DNA from: Setophaga petechia
Lineage: Eukaryota > Chordata > Aves > Passeriformes > Parulidae
Length of the DNA: 64,000 bases
Reading direction: 5' to 3'
Assembly (NCBI GenBank): GCA_024362935.1
Contig: JANCRA010000004.1
Location: 20,003,621-20,067,620 of the forward strand
This document shows, one piece after another, positions 1 to 8,360 of this stretch (within the stretch, counting starts at the first letter, position 1; the number at the start of each line of letters is the position of its first letter). The notes beneath the pieces were generated by a model that was not told the DNA's origin, searched no databases, and was given only the letters and a program-made list of their open reading frames with translations. The position numbers and the translations under genes are program-made.

Positions 1-740
1 CCAATCACTCTTGCATTGGTTTTTTTGGCGTCCATTGTCTGGCCTTTTTGATCCATTCAAAAGTCTCAGAAATTATCTTTATGCAATTAGGTCAAACCCA
101 CGTTTATTTTAAGCTTGTGGAACCATGGACTTGCTTTAGTGTCTGAGCATTGTTCTTTCAGTAAGGACCACTGGGAGTAGGTCACAATACCTGTGAACTT
201 TGTTGCTAATCTCTGTCAAGGGTGGTAGATAATTCTTCTCAGTATACCAAACAAGCACAGATGGGGTAGCCTTTAAATCTGTGGACAGCAAGATGAACAA
301 CTGGGCACAAGACTGACAGTAACTGGATATTCCATAGTACAGAAAATCCAGTTGGTGCCCTAACCTCACACAGATTTGTGGTAATTGAAACAAATATCTG
401 GACAGGAAATTGTCATGACATAGGTTAATGGCACATCAATGAACCAGAATTCATTGCTTCAATGACTGCTACAAACCTGAAAGATCTGTTTGTGATTTAA
501 AGCTCCTATTCTAATATAATTTGTTGTGAAACTTTGGTTGTTTCATGCTGACTGCACTGGTTATTTGAATCTGAATATTATTTTCACTGTAATGAAGTCC
601 ATAAAAAAGGGTACATTGGAATGTTCTGCAGTTTCATTTAGTATTTCTGTGATTCCCTCCCAACACAACTTGACTGTAGTGTTTTTTCCTTACTAAACAA
701 CGTATGTTTCCATAAAAGAAAAGAAATTTGAAAAGTGAGC
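1..740. other. Unassigned upstream AT-rich sequence
   Basis: No coding region, RNA gene or recognised repeat was seen. A short antisense open frame (136-393) resembles nothing I know. Confidence 0.5.
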
Positions 741-792
741 AGAATCATAGATTCTGTTTGGATTGGAAAGGACATTAAAAATCATCTAGCTC
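741..792 (-). mobile_element. CR1 LINE 3' terminus (antisense), left part of an interrupted copy
   Basis: The sequence begins with an AGAATCATAGATTCTG-like CR1 terminal repeat and continues as the reverse complement of the CR1 3' end (GGATTGGAAAGGACATT, ATCATCTAGC). It stops at the GCTC target site, where a solo LTR begins, and the CR1 resumes at 1145. Confidence 0.8.
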
Positions 793-1144
793 TGATAGTG
801 GAACACTGGAAAATGTCAAAGATAGAACTCTAAGATGTTAGGCTTTGTACTTTTCTCAGAACACTGCACCGGCGTAAGCAGTATGATAAATGATATAATT
901 GTTAGATGTGATGATTGTTTAGTAATTAAGTATAATTATTATACCGTAAGAATATACTTATACAATAGAACAATGTAAGTTTAATAACTAACATGAAAGC
1001 TATGTAACAATAGAGTATAAAACACGTTCACCTCGAATGTATGGTCGGAATTAGATTTGGGTTGTAATACCCCGATTCCCAGAGCTCTTAATAAAAAGCA
1101 CTGCATATAATCACTCCGTGATTATGTGTTTTTTAACGCTAACA
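793..1144 (+). mobile_element. Solo endogenous-retrovirus LTR (352 bp) inserted in a CR1
   Basis: It starts TGATAG and ends CTAACA, so the imperfect terminal inverted repeat is TGATAG/TGTTAG. The flanks carry a GCTC duplication (789-792 and 1145-1148; AGCTC if a shared A is counted). A TATAAAA box lies at 1016-1022 and AATAAA at 1090-1095, both on the + strand, as in a U3-R-U5 layout. Removing the element restores a continuous CR1. No internal retroviral genes flank it, so it is a solo LTR formed by LTR-LTR recombination. A 4 bp duplication suggests a gamma/ERV1-type element, but the family is not assigned. Confidence 0.8.
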
Positions 1145-1890
1145 GCTCCAAATCCCCTGCCATGGGCAGGGAAACCTTTTGCTAGACCAGGTTGCTCAGA
1201 ACCCAGTCCAACCTGAACTTGGAAACTGCAGTAATGGGGCATTCAAAACTTCTCTGGGAAAGCTGTGCCAGTATCTCACCACCCTCATAGCAAAGAATTT
1301 CTTTTTAATACCTAATCTAAATCTGCTCTCAGTTTGAGGCCATTTCCCTTAGTTGTCTCAACAATCTCCATGTTTCTTGCAGGTTCCCTTCATGTACTTG
1401 GAAGGCTGCAGTTAGGTCATTCCAAACCCTTTTCTTCTCCTGGCTGAGCAATGCCAGTTCTCTCAGTCTTCCCTCATACAAGAGGCACTCCATCCCTCTG
1501 ATCAGCTTGGTGGTCCTTTCTGGACTCTCTCCAACAGATCCATGTCCTTCCTGTGCTGGAACCCCAGAGCTGATGCAGCCCTGCAGGTGGGGTCTCAGCA
1601 GAGCAGAGCTGAGGGGCAGAATCCCCTCCCTGGCCCTGCTGCCCAGGCTGCTTTAGATGGACACCGTTGGCTGTCTGGGCTGGGTCATATCCAGCCTCTC
1701 ATCCCTCAGCACCCCAAAGCCCTCCTGGGCAGGGCTGCTCTGATCTGTTCATCCCCAGCTAAGTTCACACCAGGGATTGCCCTGACTGAGGTGCAGCACT
1801 TTGCACTTGGTCTTGTTAAATCTCATTAGATTATTTACCTTGGGTCCACTTCTCAAGGTTGTCCAGGTCCCTCTGGATGGCACTTCTAGT
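1145..1890 (-). mobile_element. CR1 LINE 3' region (antisense), right part
   Basis: This is the reverse complement of a CR1 3' end and distal ORF2 region. Diagnostic stretches include CCATGGGCAGGG, CTAGACCAGGTTGCTCA, CTCTGATCAGCTTGGTGG and GTTGTCCAGGTCCCTCTGG. It is continuous with 741-792 apart from the inserted LTR. The copy is 5'-truncated and carries many substitutions; open frames in it are relics. Confidence 0.9.
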
Positions 1891-4243
1891 GCCCTAAGAT
1901 GTTTTTTTCAGCAAGTTGAGAAGAAACGGCCCATCATTGCTTCTCAGACCTAATAGTCTGAAGAGGCAGAATCTTCTTTAGAAGGTATGCATCGGCTTGT
2001 GTTAGCTGCTTGTGCATCATAATGAGACAAAGACAGTGGGCTAAAAGTATCTAAAGGTTGAAATATTTAGAAACATCTCCACTGGGATTAAAAATACAAG
2101 TAAATATAAAAAGTCATTTCAGTACAACTGGAATTACAGCACAGAATTGAAAAACTGAGTTAGAATTTTTCAACATGAATATAATTGCGATAACTTCTCA
2201 CTCAGTATGATCTGTATCTGAACATGTTGTTGTTGTACATCTATATGTAATGAAGCTGTAAATAAGCAAACAGATGAAATATATCACTGTGCCCACATTA
2301 GATTGAGTCATCTGAAATATGTCTACCCTTTCTGCAGTGCTTTGTTTATGACAATCTTGCTGATACGGCGTTGCGGGAAACTGCTTACCAACACAGAGAT
2401 CAGAAGGAGCACTCATTAATTTAATGAAGAACAAATTATGCTTACCTTTTCATGTGCTTGGTTTCCCTGGAGCTGGGGATGTGGCCGTGCTGGCATCTGT
2501 GCAGCTTAGTAGCTCATCATCTGTTGCAAGGAGACAAGGGGCAGAACATGAGTAATTTAGTCTAACTGTTCTGCTGATTACAATTTTTGATTCAGAAATC
2601 TAAGTTAGCTGATCACCTAAGGTATGCTTCTTGCTCTTCTGTATGCACACAAACACGGGCATATGTGTGCATGCATCTTGTCTGCACTAGAAACAACGTG
2701 AAGATACCCAAAATCCACTTTTAAAATAGACTCACAATATCCACAGAACTTCTGGCCTAGTAAGACACCAATGCCTAGACAATGCATCAAGTATATGAGC
2801 AACTGTGTAACATCCTCCAGCATCTCTGAAATTGATCCAGCTTATTCTGTGCTGCTAGGTGCCCTAGCTGTAAACTGGTGCTAAACTTATTGGCCAAAGA
2901 GACTGTCTTGTCTGCAGGTGTTTTTCTGATATTTCTTGGCTGTTATGCTGAAGTGGCTGCTCCTACAAAACATAGCTAAGAATTCCTGTTTAAAGAAATG
3001 AAGGTGGCTGAAAACTACTTTTAGATCAGATTCTTAAAGAAGAATCTATACATTATCCAATACTATATATTATCCAGACCAGGCAGTATTCTGTAAATGA
3101 GAGATTTAACTACTTATTTAACTTCTTGCAAAATTGAAATTAAACGAAATTTGAAGCTTGGAAAGAACCAGTTCATGCTCTTTTCCTAACTAATGGAGCA
3201 ATTAACAAGAATTTACTAGCTTACTGCTGGTGGTTAACCAGAAAGACAAAATTCATTATTGCAATATCCTGCATTTTTCAAGTATCTAGTCATAGTGGAC
3301 ATGGCATGACATTCACTCAGGACAGCAGGATTAATAGCACACCTCATACAACAGAGACCAGAAGTAAATATGTATCTTTGGTAACAGACAGGACAGAGGT
3401 CAGCAATAATCTTATAAAAAAAGTATCTTGTCAGAAAAGGCTCTCATCAATTAAAACAAACAAAAAAGTGCTTGTTACTAAGGTATAATGGAAAACAACA
3501 CAGACCTTGTTTTCTTTTGATCATTGGGACAAAAAAACCTGTGGAGCTTTAATGAACAGTGTTTGAGGAAGAATACCATGAGAGGAATGGTATTGTGTCC
3601 AGTCAAGATTTTTGTACTTTTATAAAGAAGAACTCTTGGACATTGTAGGAAATCTCATCTGTTGATCATTTATTAAGAAAAAAAAGACATTGTAAATTCA
3701 TGAGGCTGGAGATAGATGACTGGGAAGGGTGAATCTACCAAACCTGGATAATCTGTGTCATGCTTGAAACACACAAAAATTCAGCTATTCAATGTATATC
3801 TACTGTGGTTAGAAGAGTAATAGTTCTTAACTGATAAGAACAATACTGTTAATCCTTCTTAATTTTATTGGTTTGTGTGAAATGAAATTAAAGGGTTCTT
3901 GTAATTCAAACAAAACTGTAGGGGTTATTGATATTTTTTTTCTGCCTTTATTCTTTCCTTGTTAGGCGTTTCCACCTTCCCTTGCTTGTAACTTATTGCT
4001 TGTGTTTTGTGCATATTTTTATCTTCATAAGCTGACAAAGAATTTCCTATTCAGTGAACGAATTAATTTTTTTAAGAGATAATATAATAACAGGGTTTTT
4101 TTTGTTTGCTTCCTTTATGTTTCACACTTACATGGCCGTCTTTCACCGTTTTTAAAAGTAAGCATTATTTTAATCTTCATGCAATTATTAATTTCTTGCT
4201 GTTTTGCAGTGCTTGGATTTAGATGTCTTTGCAATCTGACCTG

Positions 4244-4285
4244 TAGTAGTCAGATTAGATTAGTAGTCAGTCGCCCAGATTAGAT
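4244..4285. repeat. Short interspersed direct repeats
   Basis: TAGTAGTCAG occurs at 4244 and 4261, and CAGATTAGAT occurs at 4251 and 4276. This is a small local duplication of no known function. Confidence 0.7.
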
Positions 4286-4526
4286 TTCAAATGAGGGTTC
4301 TGATTTTTAATTTCTGGCTTAACTTCTGACTGAGGTACACAGTTCCTGATCAGTTGTGGGTGGTTAACCAAACCTTTTGTGGAGCCTTTCCTGTAAATAA
4401 GGATGTTTATGTTTTTCTGTCTTACTCAACTATTGTGAAAATATAAAAAAAATATTTCATATACAATTTTTGACATGGCACCATACGGAACTTAATACAG
4501 GTATTACATAACTTAATACATAATTT

Positions 4527-4554
4527 AATTTGGGTATTAATAAATACCCAAATT
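4527..4554. repeat. Perfect 12 bp inverted repeat with 4 bp loop
   Basis: The arms AATTTGGGTATT (4527-4538) and AATACCCAAATT (4543-4554) are exact reverse complements around AATA. It is a small cruciform-capable palindrome in AT-rich upstream DNA. Confidence 0.9.
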
Positions 4555-5622
4555 CTCCCCCAGTAAAATATTTTGGGGTTTTTTTGGTGTTACTTACCTG
4601 GAAAATTTTGTATTCATAATGCTATCTTGTTTCCTTTTTTAGTTTTATTATATTTACCTTTGGTTCTCAATGTGATTTTATTACCCGAGTGCTGAACAGA
4701 GTGATTTGCTTCCACAGCAATTTCTGCAAGGACTTAGCATCCATGCCATCTTCTCCTGGAATTAGTTTTTTGGTTTTGAAACACTTTTTGCTAATGCTTT
4801 AATTGTACTTTTAGCATTTTATTTTATTTTGATAGGCAACTTATCAAGTGGATTTTATTATGCTTTACATGTCTTTGTGCAGTTGAAATATTACCTACCT
4901 GGTTTTTTAAGAGAAAAAAATACTAAAAAAGCTAAATTAATTGAAAGACGAATCAAATTCTTGAACGCCTATGGAAGTGAATATTTCAATTTTTCATTTA
5001 ATGAATCATTTCACCAAATGACTGTCAGAATGAGAATGCAGTTCTAAATTTGCAGATTCAACTGTATGTTATGTAAGAACTATAGTGATTCACAACCTTA
5101 TGGCATAAGTCCATGAAACAAAAGGATTAGGCTTGCACCTACAAAAGTCTTTGTCTTTCCTGCACTTGATTATTTCTTGCAGCTGCAACAATGGCAGTAT
5201 TCTTAAGTTATTGTTAGAATTTTTCTTTCCATATGAAATGAAAAGAAGTGCTTAGCTTATCATAAGTATTCATTTTTAAATGGGATTCGGACTTACAGAT
5301 ATAGATCTCATAATTGCATAAAAATATTTTAAAATCAGATGTGATACATTGTAGGCAAACATTTATTGTTTGCTATAGTTTATTAGAACCAGAAGTTGTC
5401 TCAGTAAAGCTGATTTCAAAGCACTATTTAGATTCCTCCAGGAGAAGAAATCACAAATTACATGATATACCAAAGACCAGTCACTAAATTAATTTCTCTC
5501 TTTCCAAGAAATGTCACTATTTATTTGCATAAAGGGGTTTTAAGTCCATTGACACTGATACAAATGAATTGTGCTTTAGCAAAGATTAGTAAAGATTCCA
5601 CTCCCAGGAATATAGATATTCT

Positions 5623-5709
5623 AGAAGAAAAAGAAAAAGAAAAAGAAAAAGAAAAGAAAAGAAAAGAAAAGAAAAGAAAAGAAAAGAAAAGAAAAGAAAA
5701 GAAAAGAAG
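5623..5709 (+). repeat. Polypurine microsatellite (AAAAAG)n-(AAAAG)n
   Basis: Eighty-seven consecutive purines: a few AAAAAG hexamers pass into about eleven GAAAA pentamers (5651-5705). A pure homopurine mirror-type tract of this length can form triplex (H-) DNA. Open frames through it (KEKEKEKK and FSFLFFSF repeats) are repeat artefacts. Confidence 0.95.
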
Positions 5710-6040
5710 TGTGAGCAGAAGTAGAAGTATCAGAGATACTGTGAGTATACACAGACAATAATATTGGTGAGTCAGGGCATTCAACTACGATTTGGGCAAT
5801 GATTTATAGCCAAGTATCATTTCAGTCAACAGGCAGTGGGAGCAGCCGGGTTTCTAACACCCTTGAAAATGAGGGATACTTTGTATCTCCAGCTCATCAC
5901 CTGGATACTGAATTTGGTGGACATTTAAATGTCTATTTATTTATTATTTATTTATAAAATTTTCACATTACATTTGTAGTGGACAGGAATGTACTCTTCT
6001 GAAATAGCCAACAAAAGTTAGATCCTGAAATGTTACCTGA

Positions 6041-6104
6041 AAAAGCCAGTTATTTAGTAACATACAAACACTGAAAGCCAGTTATTTAGTAACATACAAA
6101 TATA
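6041..6104. repeat. Tandem duplication, 32 bp x 2
   Basis: AAAGCCAGTTATTTAGTAAC plus the following ACATACAAA is present twice with a period of 32 bp. The copies are nearly identical, indicating a recent local duplication. Confidence 0.9.
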
Positions 6105-7626
6105 TTCTTAATTTTATAAAAATAATTCAAAATTATGTTGCAGTTATCATAGGTTTACTTTTTACTTCTCGCTGTGTTTCCAGACTGAAGTGCCCTTTCC
6201 CAAGTACTAGGTACAATGGGAGTTTTCTATTAAAAGCACAATGGCTGGCACAAGAGACTCCCGCTCTCTGCCTAGTATCTCCATATGGTCTTATTTTTCA
6301 TCCTTTAGAAGAGTATTACTACTAGAGTGGATGGAAGTGTTTCTGTGGGGCCCTGAGACTAGGCTAGAAAGCAGTGCCTCCTACTTATGCTCAGGACGAG
6401 GTTGTTACCATCTCCCACTCTCAAGTGAGAGGAGAAGTATTCTTATTTTGCCTTTCTTGACAATGAACAACTTTGATAATGCTTCCAAATGTGCCCACAG
6501 GACTTCCATTTCAGATCCTTTTCTTTGCTGCAAGTAACTTCCAAGAACTGCACTCTATCAGTGATCCGGAGGCCTGGCTCTGCCTCTGGGCACCCAGCGG
6601 TGTGGTATCATCACTTTCCCCATATCTGGTAAGGCTGAGATGGTACACGTGCCTGAAGACTGCAGCAGTGCAGCTTGGTTAGGTGCAACAAGCCTGCGTG
6701 GAGCACCATGGCAAGCCCTCACAGGGTTTATAAACAGCTTTAGGCGCTTCTGAAAATGCTAACTAGCTCAAGTGATGAGTGTTGTGATGGAATCAAATGC
6801 CAATGTAGCATGGCTGCCTTCAAACAGCTGAGGAGCTGTGAGTGTGCATCTCCGTTGTGCTAATTTGCAGCACACATATGCAGTGACTGGTTCAGCCTGC
6901 AGAGAAGGATCATTGTGTTTGGATCACATTGCTCATGTTGTTTAGTCTTTTGCTGGCAGAGCCTAATAATTGCTAATTACTGCTCTGCTAGTATTTGTAA
7001 CACTGAACTGCTAAAGTACATTACTTTTATCTGGGTTCTAGGCTTTTACTCTCCAGCCAACAGCCACACCAGAAGGCTGGAAGAGGCAAAATTTAGAAGT
7101 GCTTTTCTATGCATCACTGACAATCTGACGGGAGAAGAAAACAGCACTTGTTGAGAGAATCCCAATTAGCCGCGGTTTGACTACCAACTGTGCTTCAGCG
7201 AGGCACAATCAGGCCCAAATAAGCTGGCCTGGCCAGAAACGTTTTTTCAGAAAACTGGCAAACATTGACATTCCTTCTGCTTTCCTCTCTTGCCCCCGTT
7301 ACTGCTTCGCCAATTTCTTTTCGGGTTCATTTCCGCGGATGATGTCCCGCGGGGACGAGCATCGCGATCCCTGCCGGGAGGGCTGCTGAGGCGAGACCGA
7401 GCTCCGCGCAGCGCGGAGAAGACCCACGCCCGTGACCGGGACCGCCGCGGCGGGGGCCGGCTGCCCATTCCGGGGGTGCTCGCGCCGGACGAGGGCTCTG
7501 CCCGCGCGTGTGCGAGCGCTGCCGGCCACAGGCGGGGGCGGGTGCGGGTCCCGGGCCGGCGGCGGTGCGGCGGCGGCGGCGCTGCGGCGGCCCCGGAGCC
7601 CCACGGCGGCCACAGCCGGCGCACCT

Positions 7627-7642
7627 GCGGGGCGGGGGCGGC
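7627..7642 (+). promoter_or_regulatory. Overlapping GC boxes (Sp/KLF sites)
   Basis: GCGGGGCGGGGGCGGC contains overlapping GGGGCGG-type motifs, 12 bp upstream of the CRE. This is the typical Sp1/KLF binding sequence of TATA-less promoters and marks the likely core or proximal promoter. Confidence 0.6.
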
Positions 7643-7653
7643 GCGTCCCGCCC

Positions 7654-7661
7654 TGACGTCA
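7654..7661. promoter_or_regulatory. Full palindromic cAMP-response element
   Basis: TGACGTCA is a perfect 8 bp CRE lying 207 bp before the start codon, within the CpG island. CREB/ATF proteins bind this site. It lies just downstream of GC boxes, the usual layout in CpG-island promoters of neuronal genes. Binding is inferred. Confidence 0.65.
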
Positions 7662-7740
7662 CAGCGCTCCCGCGCCGCCGCCGCCGTCTGACAGCCTCCG
7701 CCGGGCGCGGTGCGGTGCGGGCAGGCAGAGCGCCTCGGCT

Positions 7741-7840
7741 GCTCGGCTCGGCTCGGCTCGGCTCGGCTCGGCTCGGCTCGGCTCGGCTCGGCTCGGCTCG
7801 GCTCGGCTCGGCTCCGCTCCGCTCCGCTCCGCTCCGCTCC
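7741..7840 (+). repeat. Pentanucleotide microsatellite (GCTCG)14(GCTCC)6 in the likely 5' UTR
   Basis: Fourteen uninterrupted GCTCG units (7741-7810) are followed by six GCTCC units (7811-7840). A degenerate CTCGGCT precedes the array. It ends 27 bp before the endophilin ATG and so is probably transcribed in the 5' UTR. Because 5 is not a multiple of 3, each sense frame reads the same cyclic pentapeptide (LGSAR) and each antisense frame reads SRAEP; the GCTCC part gives LRSAP-type units. There is no stop codon in any of the six frames. Confidence 0.95.
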
Positions 7841-7867
7841 GCACGACTGCTCCACGCTGCCCTCGCC

Positions 7868-7912
7868 ATGTCGGTGGCCGGGCTGAAGAAGCAGTTCCAC
7901 AAAGCCACGCAG
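7868..7912 (+). CDS. SH3GL2: Endophilin-A1 first coding exon (partial gene)
   Basis: Seen: ATG at 7868 opens 15 codons reading MSVAGLKKQFHKATQ, followed at once by a GT donor (7913-7914). The start context has G at -3 and T at +4. Known: endophilin-A proteins (about 350-370 residues) have an N-terminal amphipathic helix (H0) leading into a BAR domain, and a C-terminal SH3 domain. They bend membranes and recruit dynamin and synaptojanin during synaptic vesicle endocytosis. This exon encodes only the H0 helix, which inserts into the bilayer. From recalled family sequences, HKATQ fits SH3GL2, whereas SH3GL1 and SH3GL3 read YKASQ and HKASQ. Inferred: SH3GL2 is preferred, SH3GL3 is the alternative. 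The exon ends in phase 0; the rest of the gene lies beyond the window. Confidence 0.87.
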
Positions 7913-8360
7913 GTACCGAGCCCTCTCCCCGCGCGTGGAGCGCGCTCGGCAGCGGCCGGCGTGTGCGTGGGCATGCACGGATTTGTGCGCGGGTCTCCAT
8001 TCGAGTGAGTGCGGGGCGAGTGGGTCTGCGCGGATGCTGTGCCCGGCCGTGCGTGATGAGTGAGCGTGCGGGGGCCGTATGTCTGGTCGGGTGTGCGCGG
8101 TGCGCGCAGGGATGTGCGCGGAGCGTGGATGTGCCCGGAGGGCTGTGGGTCTACAGGGGTGTCCATCTGCGGAGGGCCGGGGCTTGCTGGGCCGCCGCGC
8201 CTCCCCCTACTCGGCTCCGGCCGCGTTGCGGCAGTGGGCAGGGGCTGCCGGGGTGCGGGAGCAGCTCCCGGGCTGCCCTGACCTCCGCGCTGGGACCCGC
8301 GGGGTTAGCTGCTGCAGCAAATACCCGCCCCGGGCTCGGACCTTCCCTGCCGAGGTCTGT

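Larger units (their letters stand above)
1891..7319. other. Upstream intergenic sequence before the SH3GL2 CpG island
   Basis: AT-rich sequence with scattered short open frames and no recognised gene. It holds a 12 bp-arm palindrome (4527-4554), the polypurine microsatellite (5623-5709) and a 32 bp tandem duplication (6041-6104), listed separately. In human, CNTLN lies upstream of SH3GL2; nothing here looked like a CNTLN exon. Confidence 0.5.
7320..8360. promoter_or_regulatory. SH3GL2: CpG island spanning SH3GL2 promoter, 5' UTR, exon 1 and start of intron 1
   Basis: Base composition changes abruptly from AT-rich flanks to strongly GC-rich, CpG-dense sequence at about 7320 and returns to AT-rich by about 8360. 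The coding exon sits in the middle. I see no TATA box in the 300 bases before the ATG, so a CpG-island promoter with dispersed starts is inferred. Several long open frames on both strands cross the island, but they follow from the lack of stop codons in GC-rich DNA and I do not call them genes. The transcription start cannot be fixed from sequence alone. Confidence 0.85.

Noticed and set aside
5462..5784. Lysine/glutamate-rich and phenylalanine/serine-rich frames
   Set aside because: They are translations of the AAAAG microsatellite.
7247..8166. Long antisense open frames (243, 279 and 113 codons) across the CpG island
   Set aside because: They consist largely of SRAEP/SGAER units from the pentanucleotide repeat and arginine/proline/alanine-rich GC sequence with few possible stops. 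No domain is recognisable.
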